From: Algibacter mikhailovii | GTDB taxonomy: Bacteria; Bacteroidota; Bacteroidia; Flavobacteriales; Flavobacteriaceae | NCBI RefSeq assembly: GCF_014651495.1 | Contig: NZ_BMWZ01000009.1 | Span: 62,001-126,000 of the forward strand | DNA length: 64,000 nt | Direction: 5' to 3' | Shown: positions 17,782 to 27,356 of the stretch, piece by piece | How the letters are laid out: every line of letters starts with the position of its first letter | How positions within the stretch are numbered: the stretch's first letter is position 1 | Made by a program: the position numbers and the translations under genes | The notes under the pieces: model-generated | What the model was told of the DNA's origin: nothing | The model's database searches: none | What the model saw: the letters and a program-made list of their open reading frames with translations, nothing else

Positions 17782-18266
17782 GTTTTGGGCAAGAACATAG
17801 TCATGATGATCATCATGACTTCAAGCATTTTAGAGTTGCAGCATTAATAGGGCACGCTTTTAGCCCTGAAGCTAATACAGAAACCTCTAGCTTTTTACTG
17901 ATTCCTACCTTTGGTCTTGATATTCAGTATTGGTTTAGCCATAAATGGGGTATAGCCCTTAAAAATGATTTAGAAATTGCCGAATATAGTGTAGAAGACT
18001 CCTCTAAGGATATTAAACGTGAATACCCTTTCATCATGGCTTTACCCGTTTTATTTAGCCCTTGGGAAAGCAGTCATTTTACTTTTATAGCTGGCCCAGG
18101 TATAGAAATTGAGAGCCATAAGAATTTTTCAGTCATGAGACTGGGAGTAGGTTCTGAATTTGAAGTTGGTAATCATTGGGATTTTTCTCCAGAACTTATA
18201 TACGATTTAAAAAACGGACATATAAATGTCCTTACCTTTGCTCTAGGCGTCGGAAAACGTTTTTAA
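17763..18266 (+). CDS. Outer-membrane barrel-like protein lacking its signal peptide (probably broken 5' end)
   Basis: The 167-residue frame starts MQMIQFSFGQEHSHDDHHD. FGQ followed by a His/Asp-rich stretch looks like the cleavage site and mature N-terminus of an exported protein, but the expected hydrophobic core before it is absent. Those bases instead match the AraC remnant. The mature part has alternating strands and a terminal Arg-Phe typical of outer-membrane barrels. As it stands the protein would not be exported and has probably lost its promoter. A neofunctional short start cannot be excluded. The next gene follows 11 bp later. Confidence 0.65.
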   Translation: MQMIQFSFGQEHSHDDHHDFKHFRVAALIGHAFSPEANTETSSFLLIPTFGLDIQYWFSHKWGIALKNDLEIAEYSVEDSSKDIKREYPFIMALPVLFSPWESSHFTFIAGPGIEIESHKNFSVMRLGVGSEFEVGNHWDFSPELIYDLKNGHINVLTFALGVGKRF

Positions 18267-18277
18267 GTGATTATAAT

Positions 18278-19093
18278 ATGAAAACAAAACTACTCACATT
18301 AAGCTTACTCATTTTAGGCACGTCAATGCTAATGGCTCAAGATGAAATAAACACAGAACTATCAGAAGAAGCGAAACTAGCAAAGGCTACGCAAAACCCC
18401 CTTGCAGCTATGTATAGTCTTCCTTTTCAAAACAATACTACATTAAATGTAGGTTCTAAGGAACGCACGCATAATGTGTTAAACATACAACCGGTTATTC
18501 CTATGAGTTTAACAGGGGGAATAAATTTAATAAATAGAGTAATCATTCCCGTAATCACCCAACCTTATGGCAATAATGGCAAAAGTTCATCAACAGGTTT
18601 GGGTGATGTAAACTATACAGCATGGTTTTCGCCTACGAAAGCATCAAAAATCACTTGGGGTATTGGACCTGCATTTCAAATCCCCACGGCTTCAAAAGAC
18701 ATCTATGGAAGTGGTGAATTTGGTATTGGTCCTTCCGCGGTAGCACTTACAACCAAGGGGCAATGGGTTGCTGGTTTTGTTATAAATAACATTTGGACTT
18801 TTGGAGATATCAAGGAGAACAAATTTTTGTTTCAGTATTTCGCTAATTATAATTTACCAAAAGCTTGGTATATTGTATCTGCACCCATTTTAACTGCTAA
18901 TTGGAATGCGGCAAGTGGTCAGCAGTGGATTGTTCCGTTTGGAGCTGGTGCTGGAAAAGTTTTTAAACTTGGTAAGCAACCCATAAATATCAATGCTCAA
19001 ATTTACAACAACGTCGTAAGACCTGATGGTTGGGGAGATTGGCAGGCTAGGATTCAAGTGCAATTGTTATTTCCTAAAAAAGCTAAATCATGA
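18278..19093 (+). CDS. Predicted outer-membrane protein, transporter/porin-like
   Basis: The frame extends upstream into the previous gene, but the ATG at 18278 is followed at once by a typical signal peptide (MKTKLLTLSLLILG, ending MAQ). That gives 271 residues. The mature protein has repeated beta strands with Gly/aromatic turns (SSTGLGDVNYTAWFSP, WGIGPAFQIPTAS). It resembles the porin-like family often mislabelled as neuromedin U or MetA-pathway phenol degradation protein. It probably shared a transcript with the damaged gene just upstream. Confidence 0.7.
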   Translation: MKTKLLTLSLLILGTSMLMAQDEINTELSEEAKLAKATQNPLAAMYSLPFQNNTTLNVGSKERTHNVLNIQPVIPMSLTGGINLINRVIIPVITQPYGNNGKSSSTGLGDVNYTAWFSPTKASKITWGIGPAFQIPTASKDIYGSGEFGIGPSAVALTTKGQWVAGFVINNIWTFGDIKENKFLFQYFANYNLPKAWYIVSAPILTANWNAASGQQWIVPFGAGAGKVFKLGKQPININAQIYNNVVRPDGWGDWQARIQVQLLFPKKAKS

Positions 19094-19346
19094 GCATATC
19101 GTTTTGAACCTCTAGAGTAACGAACTTTCAAAAATCGTTCATTGTTTTATTAAAACGCTTCATTTATTTTCCATTTAAATTTTGAAGTTACGCATTTTAA
19201 AACCTGCATCATCTAAATGAGTGAATAGGCCCTGCCAAAATCATAAGAAATGGCATAGACAATTACGTCCTGTAGCGATTAATTCATAAAAAAAATCGTA
19301 TTTTCACGTACAGAATTAACGCTATTTCTAATCAAAAATATTAATT

Positions 19347-19832
19347 ATGAAAAATGCATTGCTCATACTCTGTTGTCTGAGTTTCCTTCTGTTTAATTGT
19401 GAGCAGGGACAAAAAAACCAACAAGCAAATCTAGATTTAATTGAGAAATATGTAGAATCTGTTGAAAACCTCGACTATGAAGTCATGACCGCCTTATTAG
19501 ATGACTCCTATATGGGATATGGTCCTTCTATAAATGATTCCATAAATAAGACTAATGCCATTGCCAGTTGGAAAAATAATGTTGAATATTTATATGAAAG
19601 TATTCGTTATGAAAAATCTAGAAATGCCACCGTTTTAGTGGATTCTGGTGAAAATCAAGGGGACTGGGTTTCCAATTGGGCCCAATTGGATATTGTTTAT
19701 AAAAGTGACCAAAGTAAAGTTACTATTTGGGCAAATACAATCTATCAAATAAAAAATGGTAAAATCATAAAAAGCTATACCTTTTATAACGAGGCTGATG
19801 CTTTAGAACAATTAGGATATACTTTCTACTAA
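19347..19832 (+). CDS. SnoaL-like/NTF2-fold lipoprotein
   Basis: 161 residues. A short signal peptide ends in a lipobox (LLFNC at about residue 18). The rest matches the NTF2-like fold pattern: an N-terminal helix (IEKYVESVENLDYEVM), then TALLDDSYMGYGPS, and C-terminal strands (VTIWANTIYQIKNGKI). Such proteins are often small binding or catalytic domains; no ligand can be assigned. It is first in a short plus-strand group with the glycine-zipper protein (gap 16 bp) and the next small secreted protein. Confidence 0.75.
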   Translation: MKNALLILCCLSFLLFNCEQGQKNQQANLDLIEKYVESVENLDYEVMTALLDDSYMGYGPSINDSINKTNAIASWKNNVEYLYESIRYEKSRNATVLVDSGENQGDWVSNWAQLDIVYKSDQSKVTIWANTIYQIKNGKIIKSYTFYNEADALEQLGYTFY

Positions 19833-19848
19833 AATTAAAAATCATCAA

Positions 19849-20343
19849 ATGAAAAAATTAAATTTAATCTTATTTATTGGATTGATATTTTGTGGTTTAC
19901 AACAAATAAAAGCACAAAGTATAGCCAAAAGCCTGGGTATGTATATTTTCCCTAGTAATAACCAAGACCAAGCCACACAAGACGCTGATGAGGCAGATTG
20001 CTATAAGTGGGCTATTAACCAAACAGGTTATGACCCTTTAAATCCGCCTACTGTCACTGCGGCTGAAGTAGACACGTCTCCTGATGGGGCCGCTGTTAGA
20101 GGTGCTGCCGTAGGAGCCGCTGGAGGCGCTGCTATTGGAGCTATTGCTGGTGATGCTGGCGATGGAGCAGCCATAGGAGCCATTGTTGGAGGTGTAAGAG
20201 GAAGGCGCGCTAAAAGAGCTCAAGACGCCCAACAACAACAGGCCAATAATAATGCGGCCGAAACACAGGCAAAAGCCTTTGAAGATGACTACAAAAAAGC
20301 CTTTTCAGTTTGTATGGAAGGTAAAGGTTACACGATAAAATAA
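19849..20343 (+). CDS. Glycine-zipper domain secreted protein
   Basis: 164 residues with a signal peptide ending near KAQ. Residues about 80-125 form a Gly/Ala-rich glycine zipper (repeats such as GAAVGAAGGAAIGAIAG), followed by a basic and Gln-rich segment and two Cys residues in the flanking parts. Glycine zippers of this type insert into or line membranes, often in the outer membrane or periplasm. The role of this one is unknown. It lies 16 bp after the SnoaL-like gene. Confidence 0.8.
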   Translation: MKKLNLILFIGLIFCGLQQIKAQSIAKSLGMYIFPSNNQDQATQDADEADCYKWAINQTGYDPLNPPTVTAAEVDTSPDGAAVRGAAVGAAGGAAIGAIAGDAGDGAAIGAIVGGVRGRRAKRAQDAQQQQANNNAAETQAKAFEDDYKKAFSVCMEGKGYTIK

Positions 20344-20347
20344 CAAA

Positions 20348-20833
20348 ATGATGTACAACCAGGTAAAAAAAATATTAAGCATACTCACTATTTTTGTTTC
20401 GACATCCATGTCCTGCTTTGGACAAAATTCTGACAGTGAAATCAACCTGATTCAAGAAATATTTGGTTTAGAAAAAACCGAAATGCTTTCTGAACTTCTA
20501 GGCGATGTTAATGATGAATTCTGGAGCACGTATAAAGAATATGAAGAGAAACGTATGGCACTAGGAAAAGAGCGATTAGCGCTTATTAGAAGCTATTCTG
20601 AAGCCTATGATTCTTTAACCGATGAAAAAATTGACCAACTATTAAAAGATATACAAACGCAATCAAAAAACACCGAAAACCTGATAAATCAGTATACTAA
20701 AAAGATAAAGAAAGTGTCCGGTTCTAAAGTTGCTGCACAGTTCTATCAATTAGAAACTTATTTACTTGCGGCAGTTCGTGTTAAAATCATGGAAATAACA
20801 CCCATTATTGGAGAACTAGACCCACAATATTAG
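20348..20833 (+). CDS. Small secreted helical protein, unknown
   Basis: 161 residues: a signal peptide (hydrophobic run ending SCFGQ) and a largely alpha-helical, charged mature part. It lies 4 bp after the glycine-zipper gene and is followed by a terminator, so the three genes 19347-20833 form one transcript. I do not recognise the family; secretion and co-transcription suggest it works with the glycine-zipper protein. The start may be either of two adjacent ATG codons (20348 or 20351). Confidence 0.7.
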   Translation: MMYNQVKKILSILTIFVSTSMSCFGQNSDSEINLIQEIFGLEKTEMLSELLGDVNDEFWSTYKEYEEKRMALGKERLALIRSYSEAYDSLTDEKIDQLLKDIQTQSKNTENLINQYTKKIKKVSGSKVAAQFYQLETYLLAAVRVKIMEITPIIGELDPQY

Positions 20834-20857
20834 GGCATGAACCAAACATAAAATGTA

Positions 20858-20889
20858 AAAAAACCACATGAGCTTTCATGTGGTTTTTT
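20858..20889 (+). terminator. Rho-independent terminator
   Basis: A perfect 14-bp inverted repeat (20858-20871 with 20876-20889) with a 4-base loop and a T-run within the right arm. It closes the 19347-20833 transcript. The remaining sequence up to 21208 shows no further gene that I can support. Confidence 0.85.
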
Positions 20890-21208
20890 CATGTCTATAA
20901 TATTCACAATGACGCTATTAATATTAAAACGCAATAGATATCAGCTCAGTAAAAAACATATTTCAAAATCGGGTTTTGGCGTTTTTTGTTAAAAAACAAA
21001 ACCATAAGGTATACCATTGGTCTAAAAAATACGAATTTCGTCTAAATCAAGAGGTTACAAATGAATTTCATAGGAAAAATATGCAAATCAACATGGTTAA
21101 ATCTGCTATAATAACTACCTTTAAGTAAGAAATTATCAGAACTGATCTTTAAGTTCTCAGTTGAAATATAATTCTTGTGTCAAGCAACCTGTTGAGAAAA
21201 TGACAATT

Positions 21209-23044
21209 ATGAACAAAAATCCCATACTTGCGCTCTCTTGCATTCTATTCGCCTTAATTCTAAAAGCTCAGGACACCAAGAATGTCTTATTTTTAGGTAA
21301 TAGTTATACTTTCTACAATGACTTACCCGCTTTAATTGAACAATTAGCAAGCTCAAATGGCGATACTTTCACACATGGTAAGAATACTATGGGGTTTTAT
21401 TCCCTGATCGAACATGCTAATAATAATCAGTCGGTAGACCTTATTAATGCAAGTGACTGGGATCATGTCGTTTTGCAAGAATTTAGTACTTTGCCAGCAT
21501 ACACTTACTTAGATTTTTATGATGGTGCATCGCAATTATTACAACTTATAAACCCATCAAACACTTGCCTTAACAAAGCTATCCTTTACATGACATGGGG
21601 AAGAGAAAACAGCACAGACTACCCGTACAATGAACATCAACAGCTTACAACGGATGCCTACAACACCATGGCCGAGTCATTTAAAACTGAAGTATCACCT
21701 GTTGGAGTAGCCTGGAAAAAAGTAAGAGATGACAATGACCCCATAAACCTTTATGATCCTGACGGAAGCCATCCAAGTTATGCTGGAAGTTATCTTGCTG
21801 CGTGTGTATTTTATGCAACCATTTTTGACAAATCACCTGTTGGCTTATCCTTTACCGGTTCACTTTCTAAAGACGATGCCAGCTACCTTCAACAAAAAGC
21901 TTTTGAAGCATATAACGACTATGTAGCTTTAGGGTTAATTCATACTGGGAATGCCCCAGATACAATAACCCAAACCTACACCGCACAGCTTAACAACACC
22001 TATTTTGAATTGAATGCCTTGGCCACTGGCAGCACGATGGAGACGAGTTTCGATTTCACATTTACTGGGTCTAGTACTGAATCTGTTATAAACACGAATC
22101 TAGAATATGTAATCAGTCAGCAGGGTACCCAAATCGCTAATGGTTCTGTTCCCATTTCAATGAATCTAACACCCAACCAATGTGCGAGTCAAACAGAAAC
22201 ATATCCTTTAAATATTGATTTATCAAATGTCGGTAAAACATTATTTCACTTAGAGCTATTTCTAGATGGTAAATTAATAAACGATTATATGTTATCCAAG
22301 ACTGTTACGGCTTTAGCTGATACCTCTTGGAAACTAGCAACTATAGAGAAAGCATTGGCTGAAGGCCCAACACTAAGAAATTATTCTGGCTGGTGGTATA
22401 ACACCACGCAAGATATCACCGTTAGAGCTTGTCAGTTTGATGATCAAATTATTTTCAATGCCGATGGAACCTTTCAAAATATTCTTGAAAACAATACCTG
22501 GCGAGATTCTTGGCAAGGTGTAGCTGAAGGTTGTGGTATACCCGTTGCACCTCATGACGGCTCTACCGCATCTTCTTGGTTATACAATACCGAAACCAGT
22601 AGCATAACACTTACAGGACTAGGAGCCTTTGTAGGGCTTCCCGGCGCCCACAATACTAGTAAACTAAAGTCCCCTTCTGATGCCGTAAACCTTATTACCT
22701 ATTCGGTATTATTTGAAGAAGATTTGATGTATACCTATATTGACCATGGTAATGGATTTTACAGGTTTGTGTTCAAAAAAGAACCTAGCTTAAGTATTGC
22801 AAATATTAAAGACACTCATTTATTTAATTTCCATCCTAATCCTGCTACTACTGAAATTCAGATTCAATCTGATCATCAAATAGAGGCATTAACCATATAT
22901 GATTTAACTGGTAAAATATTATTCACACAGCAAGATTTAACTCCTAATACGATGCTCAACATTTCTCAGCTGAAACGTGGACTTTACATACTAAAGGCTA
23001 GTATTGGTAATAAAACTACTGTTAAAAAACTGGCCATTCATTAG
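21209..23044 (+). CDS. Secreted SGNH-type hydrolase (DUF4886-like) with type IX sorting domain
   Basis: The ATG at 21209 fits the signal peptide best (cleavage near LKAQ), giving 611 residues; the frame is open further from a TTG at 21161. The N-terminal domain has an SGNH block I (FLGNSYTFYNDLP, Ser32) and a block V Asp/His (DGSHPSYAGSY), as in DUF4886 esterase-like proteins. A beta-rich middle domain follows. The last ~70 residues are a T9SS type A sorting domain (NFHPNPATTEIQI, then LKRGLYILKA). The protein should be exported through the type IX system and act on the surface or outside. It is preceded by a ~320-bp gene-free stretch. Confidence 0.85.
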   Translation: MNKNPILALSCILFALILKAQDTKNVLFLGNSYTFYNDLPALIEQLASSNGDTFTHGKNTMGFYSLIEHANNNQSVDLINASDWDHVVLQEFSTLPAYTYLDFYDGASQLLQLINPSNTCLNKAILYMTWGRENSTDYPYNEHQQLTTDAYNTMAESFKTEVSPVGVAWKKVRDDNDPINLYDPDGSHPSYAGSYLAACVFYATIFDKSPVGLSFTGSLSKDDASYLQQKAFEAYNDYVALGLIHTGNAPDTITQTYTAQLNNTYFELNALATGSTMETSFDFTFTGSSTESVINTNLEYVISQQGTQIANGSVPISMNLTPNQCASQTETYPLNIDLSNVGKTLFHLELFLDGKLINDYMLSKTVTALADTSWKLATIEKALAEGPTLRNYSGWWYNTTQDITVRACQFDDQIIFNADGTFQNILENNTWRDSWQGVAEGCGIPVAPHDGSTASSWLYNTETSSITLTGLGAFVGLPGAHNTSKLKSPSDAVNLITYSVLFEEDLMYTYIDHGNGFYRFVFKKEPSLSIANIKDTHLFNFHPNPATTEIQIQSDHQIEALTIYDLTGKILFTQQDLTPNTMLNISQLKRGLYILKASIGNKTTVKKLAIH

Positions 23045-23111
23045 GTAATACTATTTACCTCAAACAAGAAGACTTAGACCTAAAGGAACGTCCTGAAAAC
23101 CCAAAAACAAA

Positions 23112-23582
23112 TTATATTCGAGGCCTAACTTTAATTTTAGGGTCAATTTTATACATACGTCCTGTTCCATTAACTTTAAAGAGTATTTTGTACTTATATG
23201 GCTCTCCATCAGTCTGCATTCTAGCAACAGCTTTTGCGCGGCCATTACCATTACCCCGTATTTCATCAGAACTAAATATTCGAGGACCTCTTTCGCGCTT
23301 AATCATATATATTTCAATAGTATCCTCATCATTAGAACTTGATACGCCTTCCCAAATAATGGTGGATCCTTCTTCAACTGTAATTGTAAATGCTTCAGGC
23401 GGAGAGGCAACATCTACCTGGGAATCTGGCGCTGTAAAATAAGTAATTTCTTCAGAATTCACATTGTTATTTGTTAACTCATCAGTGTTTACATGCAGCG
23501 TAATAATGTTTGTTTGGGCATAACTGATATTGCCTATCACTAGCATGAATAAGACAATAAAAATTTGGTTGGTTTTTTTCAT
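23112..23582 (-). CDS. Small secreted protein, unknown
   Basis: 156 residues with a clear signal peptide (KKTNQIFIVLFMLVIGN, cleavage near SYAQ). The mature part looks like one beta-sandwich domain (FTITVEEGSTIIWEGVS) with a basic end. I do not recognise the family. It stands alone, convergent with the SGNH hydrolase gene; the 286 bp upstream to 23868 hold no gene that I can support. Confidence 0.65.
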   Translation of the reverse strand: MKKTNQIFIVLFMLVIGNISYAQTNIITLHVNTDELTNNNVNSEEITYFTAPDSQVDVASPPEAFTITVEEGSTIIWEGVSSSNDEDTIEIYMIKRERGPRIFSSDEIRGNGNGRAKAVARMQTDGEPYKYKILFKVNGTGRMYKIDPKIKVRPRI

Positions 23583-23868
23583 TTTTTTATTCTTAAATTA
23601 ATAGGTTTAAAAAAATCTATAGTATCACTATAGAAATAAAATGGGGCCAACTATTAAATATACCATACCGTAGGGAGAAATTATATGGGTATGCTATTAT
23701 GTATTTCAGTTAAATATAGTAAAACTCAGGTTAAAGTTATCATTTATTCCTGATTTATAATATATTAATCAAGGACGAAATAAAAAAAATCAATTTGATT
23801 TAAAAAAGAACGAAGCATCTAATAAAGGCAGTTACTTTCACTACCAAAAAGAAATAGCATTAAATAAA

Positions 23869-25068
23869 TTAAACACGGAAATTCTCAGAAACAATTTTCC
23901 TTATTTTCCCATTGAGTGATTTTATTGAATTATAACTGGTGTGTTCTAATACGATAACCACCAAATCATCGTCTATATATTTTGTAAGGCCAGTGCGAAA
24001 CCCATTCCATTTACCATGGTGGTAAATACTTTTTTGTCCATCCGTATCAATTCTAAACCCAAAACCATATGGAATTTTTCTTCCTGAAAGTGTTTCTCCT
24101 TTAGAATACATAAGGTCTAATGATTCCTGAGACAGCAATTTACCTGTATTTAATGCAAGGGTCCACTTATATAAATCTTCAATAGTGGTATATACATTTT
24201 TGTCACCAACAATTGCATCGTTAACAGTACTATTAATTTTGAGATGCCTCCAGCCTCTATACAGTCTATATCCTGTTAATTGATTTTCTTTAATACTGTC
24301 ATTTTCAAAACTATACACATAGGAATCATCCATTCCAAGTGGATCAAAAATGTTATTTCTTAAAAAAGCACTAAAAGCCGTTCCAGACACTTTTTCAACA
24401 ATTGAAGCTAAGACAATATAACCGGTATTAGAATAATCAAAATTACGTCCTGGCTTAAAAAATCGCTGCACATTACTAGCCTCCAGTAAGGCCATCATTT
24501 CACTATTTATTGGCGGCCGTTCCTGATTCCATTTGTGCTCAGCTACCCAAAAATATTTTGGTAATCCGGCAGTATGGTTTAAAAGGTTTTCAATAGTTAC
24601 CCCGTGATAAGGAAAGTTAGGGAAATACGTATTTATGGTATCCGACAGTTTAATTTCACCGCGTTCATTAAGCAACATGATTGCGGCGGCTGTGAACTGT
24701 TTACTTACAGATGCAAGTTGAAAAACTGATGCCTCATTTAAAGGTGTTTTCTTCTGAAAATCTGCATAACCAATTTGATTCTTATATAATATTTTTTTGT
24801 TCTTGGCTACAAGAATTGCACCATGAAAATCGTGTCTTTTATTTATACGCTTTAATAATGAGTCTAATTTATGACTTACCGCTTTTGTGCTCTTTTCAGG
24901 ATAGCACTCAAGCAACAATGGGGGATCTTTTTTTGGCGCTTCCGGAGCAGGAGATTCAGTTAAAACGCTTTCATTATTGGATTCCACTGAATTTGCCTTG
25001 AATGAAAACACGCAAAAAGAAACGATAACAACTACTAATATGAGGCCAATATATTTTTTCAAAAACAA
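23869..25068 (-). CDS. Serine hydrolase, beta-lactamase/class C PBP-like
   Basis: About 399 residues. An N-terminal hydrophobic helix (signal peptide or anchor) is followed by a serine beta-lactamase-like domain with SxxK at Ser120-Lys123 (ASVSKQF), YSN at 212-214 and the third motif HHGKWNGF near the end. These are the catalytic elements of class C-like esterases and DD-peptidases; the substrate is not predictable. No ATG is available before the helix; the start is TTG at 25068 or TTG at 25062, the latter giving a conventional LKK-type signal peptide. Confidence 0.85.
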   Translation of the reverse strand: MFLKKYIGLILVVVIVSFCVFSFKANSVESNNESVLTESPAPEAPKKDPPLLLECYPEKSTKAVSHKLDSLLKRINKRHDFHGAILVAKNKKILYKNQIGYADFQKKTPLNEASVFQLASVSKQFTAAAIMLLNERGEIKLSDTINTYFPNFPYHGVTIENLLNHTAGLPKYFWVAEHKWNQERPPINSEMMALLEASNVQRFFKPGRNFDYSNTGYIVLASIVEKVSGTAFSAFLRNNIFDPLGMDDSYVYSFENDSIKENQLTGYRLYRGWRHLKINSTVNDAIVGDKNVYTTIEDLYKWTLALNTGKLLSQESLDLMYSKGETLSGRKIPYGFGFRIDTDGQKSIYHHGKWNGFRTGLTKYIDDDLVVIVLEHTSYNSIKSLNGKIRKIVSENFRV

Positions 25069-25165
25069 CTAAAATATTTGTGGCAAGTTAACAATCATTT
25101 CTAAAATTTCAAAACCACGCTATGCCGCAGTATTTTTACTACTTTTCTAAATAATCCAACCCATA

Positions 25166-25984
25166 TTATATGGTAATCTCCATGCCCTCTCTAGCTAACA
25201 TACAATTGGAAAATCTTGCTTGGCATGCCTTTTCCATTTTAGAAAGAAAAACATCATTATGCTCAGGGTCGTGATGCGTTATAATTAGTTTTTTAACACC
25301 GGCTTGCTCTGCTACTTCTATGGCTTGATCATAACTGCTATGGCCCCATCCACGGCGCGTTAGAAGTTCTTCTTTGGTATATTGCCCATCATGCACAAGC
25401 AAATCAGCGTCTTTACAAAATGCAACTATATCTTGATTAACTGATTCGCCATGTTCAATATCTGTACAAACCACAAGACTTTTATCATTATCCTCCAAGC
25501 GATAACCAAATGAATCACCTGGATGACTCTGCTTAATCACTCGAACAGTAGCATCATTTATTCTTAAGTCATTCTCATTAATTTTTAAAAAATTGCATCT
25601 TGCTCCCATTTTCTCTAAAGAGATGGGAAAATATTCAGCTTTCATCTGTTCCCTAAAAATATCTTCTAAATTCTTTATTTCTCTGTCTTTACCCATAGCC
25701 AATATATTGATAACCATTTGGGAATCATAAGCACATTTAAAAAAAGGAAACCCTTGAATATGATCCCAATGAAAATGACTAAATCCAATAAACAACTCAT
25801 TTTGATGAAATCCCTCTTTAATAAGGTCCTTGCCCAAATTCCTTATTCCTGTTCCAGCATCAATTATAGCAACTCGACCATTATCCCTGGTGATTTTTAT
25901 GGAGGTCGTGTTACCTCCGAATTCCAAAAAACCCCGATCACAAACTGGAATCGCACCTCGTGTTCCGTAAAATTTTATTTTCAT
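25166..25984 (-). CDS. MBL-fold metal-dependent hydrolase (PhnP/RNase Z-like)
   Basis: 272 residues, cytoplasmic (no signal peptide). The fold starts MKIKFYGTRGAIP. The zinc motif HxHxDH is at 70-75 (SHFHWDH), with further ligands in VHDGQYTKEE and ITHHDPEH. This pattern is typical of small phosphodiesterase-like MBL proteins related to PhnP and RNase Z. It lies upstream of the serine hydrolase on the same strand, 97 bp apart. The exact substrate is unknown. Confidence 0.87.
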   Translation of the reverse strand: MKIKFYGTRGAIPVCDRGFLEFGGNTTSIKITRDNGRVAIIDAGTGIRNLGKDLIKEGFHQNELFIGFSHFHWDHIQGFPFFKCAYDSQMVINILAMGKDREIKNLEDIFREQMKAEYFPISLEKMGARCNFLKINENDLRINDATVRVIKQSHPGDSFGYRLEDNDKSLVVCTDIEHGESVNQDIVAFCKDADLLVHDGQYTKEELLTRRGWGHSSYDQAIEVAEQAGVKKLIITHHDPEHNDVFLSKMEKACQARFSNCMLAREGMEITI

Positions 25985-26150
25985 TACACAAATAAAATAA
26001 TTGTTTTAAAACCTTTATAATCCAAAAAGTACTTCTCATTGAATAAGCAAGGCCTTCTCTAATATTAAACAATATATAAAAACTTAATTATAAATAAGTA
26101 GCCCATTTTTGCATGGCTATTATGATGTAATAGCATGATTTTTAATTTGA

Positions 26151-27347
26151 TTAATCCCTTCTCCTTGCCTTCATTTCCTGAAACAATTCTTTATACAAAC
26201 CTCTTGCAATTAATATTTTCATAATCTCATTAGTGCCAGCATAAATTCTGGCTACCCTATTATCTGCATACATTCGTGCTATAGGATAATCCCACATATA
26301 ACCATAGCCCCCAAACAGTTGTAAGCATTCATCAACCACTTTATTATGCATTTCTGTTGCCGAATACTTTGCCATTGATGCACTTTCAGTTGTTAACTGA
26401 TGGTCTGATAATAAAAGCGTACAGCGGTCTATAAAAGCTTGATGAACTTGTAATTGTGTAGCGCACTCCGCGAGCTTAAACTGTGTGTTCTGAAAACCTG
26501 CAATAGGTTGTTTAAAAGCTGTTCGTGTTGACGTATATGCAATGGTTTTTTCTATGGCTCCCTCTGCCCCACCAATGGCATTAAGGGCCACTGTTAAGCG
26601 TTCTCTAGGCAATTCTTCCATCATAATTTTGAACCCCTCGCCTTCCTGTCCTAATAAATTTTCTTTAGGCACTTTGACATTATCAAAAAACAATTCGCAG
26701 GTATCTTGTGCTTTCATTCCTATTTTCTTGAAGGGCATTCCCTTTTCAAAGCCTTCAAGTGCACTTTCAATAATCAACAAAGACACCCCTTCTTTTTCTG
26801 TACCTTTATTGGTCTTAACCGCTACGATAGACATAGAACTCATATAGCCATTGGTAATAAAAGTTTTCTGTCCATTCACCAAATAGTGGTCACCTTTATC
26901 TGCTGCAACCGTCTTAATAGCTTTTAGGTCACTCCCACAGCTTGGTTCAGTCATACCGAGTGAAGTAATCATTTTACCGGTAGCCATAGCTGGAAGGTAT
27001 TTTTGCTTTTGGGCTTCAGTACCGTACTTTAATAAGTAAGGTGCTACAATATCAGAATGTAATGAAAAACCAGGTCCTGTAATGCCTTCTTTCCCCAATT
27101 CCTCAATAAAAAGAGCGCTATAACTAAAATCTAAACCACTTCCCCCATATTGTTCGGGCATATCTATACATAATAACCCTAGTGCTCCGGCACGTTCCCA
27201 GATTTCATGACTTACCATGCCATTTTTTTCCCATTCCTCTATGTGATCAAGCATGTCATTTTTAATAAAATCTTGAATCATGTCTTGCATCATTCTATGC
27301 TCTTCTGATGCATATATTTCTCGTTCCAATAAAACATTATGTAACAT
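26151..27347 (-). CDS. Acyl-CoA dehydrogenase
   Basis: 398 residues from the ATG at 27347 (a TTG nine bases upstream is also in frame). The family signature is clear: an N-terminal helical domain, the FAD-contacting segment MITSLGMTEPSCGSD with the following loop, and the C-terminal signature QLFGGYGYMWDYPIAR, then RIYAGTNEIMKILIAR. The Glu in YAGTNE is at the place of the catalytic base of short/medium-chain and glutaryl-type enzymes. It oxidises acyl-CoA to enoyl-CoA with electron transfer flavoprotein as acceptor. It stands alone on the minus strand. Confidence 0.94.
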   Translation of the reverse strand: MLHNVLLEREIYASEEHRMMQDMIQDFIKNDMLDHIEEWEKNGMVSHEIWERAGALGLLCIDMPEQYGGSGLDFSYSALFIEELGKEGITGPGFSLHSDIVAPYLLKYGTEAQKQKYLPAMATGKMITSLGMTEPSCGSDLKAIKTVAADKGDHYLVNGQKTFITNGYMSSMSIVAVKTNKGTEKEGVSLLIIESALEGFEKGMPFKKIGMKAQDTCELFFDNVKVPKENLLGQEGEGFKIMMEELPRERLTVALNAIGGAEGAIEKTIAYTSTRTAFKQPIAGFQNTQFKLAECATQLQVHQAFIDRCTLLLSDHQLTTESASMAKYSATEMHNKVVDECLQLFGGYGYMWDYPIARMYADNRVARIYAGTNEIMKILIARGLYKELFQEMKARRRD

Positions 27348-27356
27348 ATAATCCAA

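Noticed and set aside
18176-18277. Longer N-terminus for the OM protein gene
   Set aside because: It is basic and overlaps the previous gene; the signal peptide starts at the ATG at 18278.
20038-20238. Minus-strand Ser-rich frame inside the glycine-zipper gene
   Set aside because: A shadow of the GC-richer Gly/Ala codons on the other strand.
23043-23060. Short aggtaa/ttacct hairpin after the SGNH hydrolase gene
   Set aside because: Only 6 bp of stem and no T-run; too weak to call a terminator.
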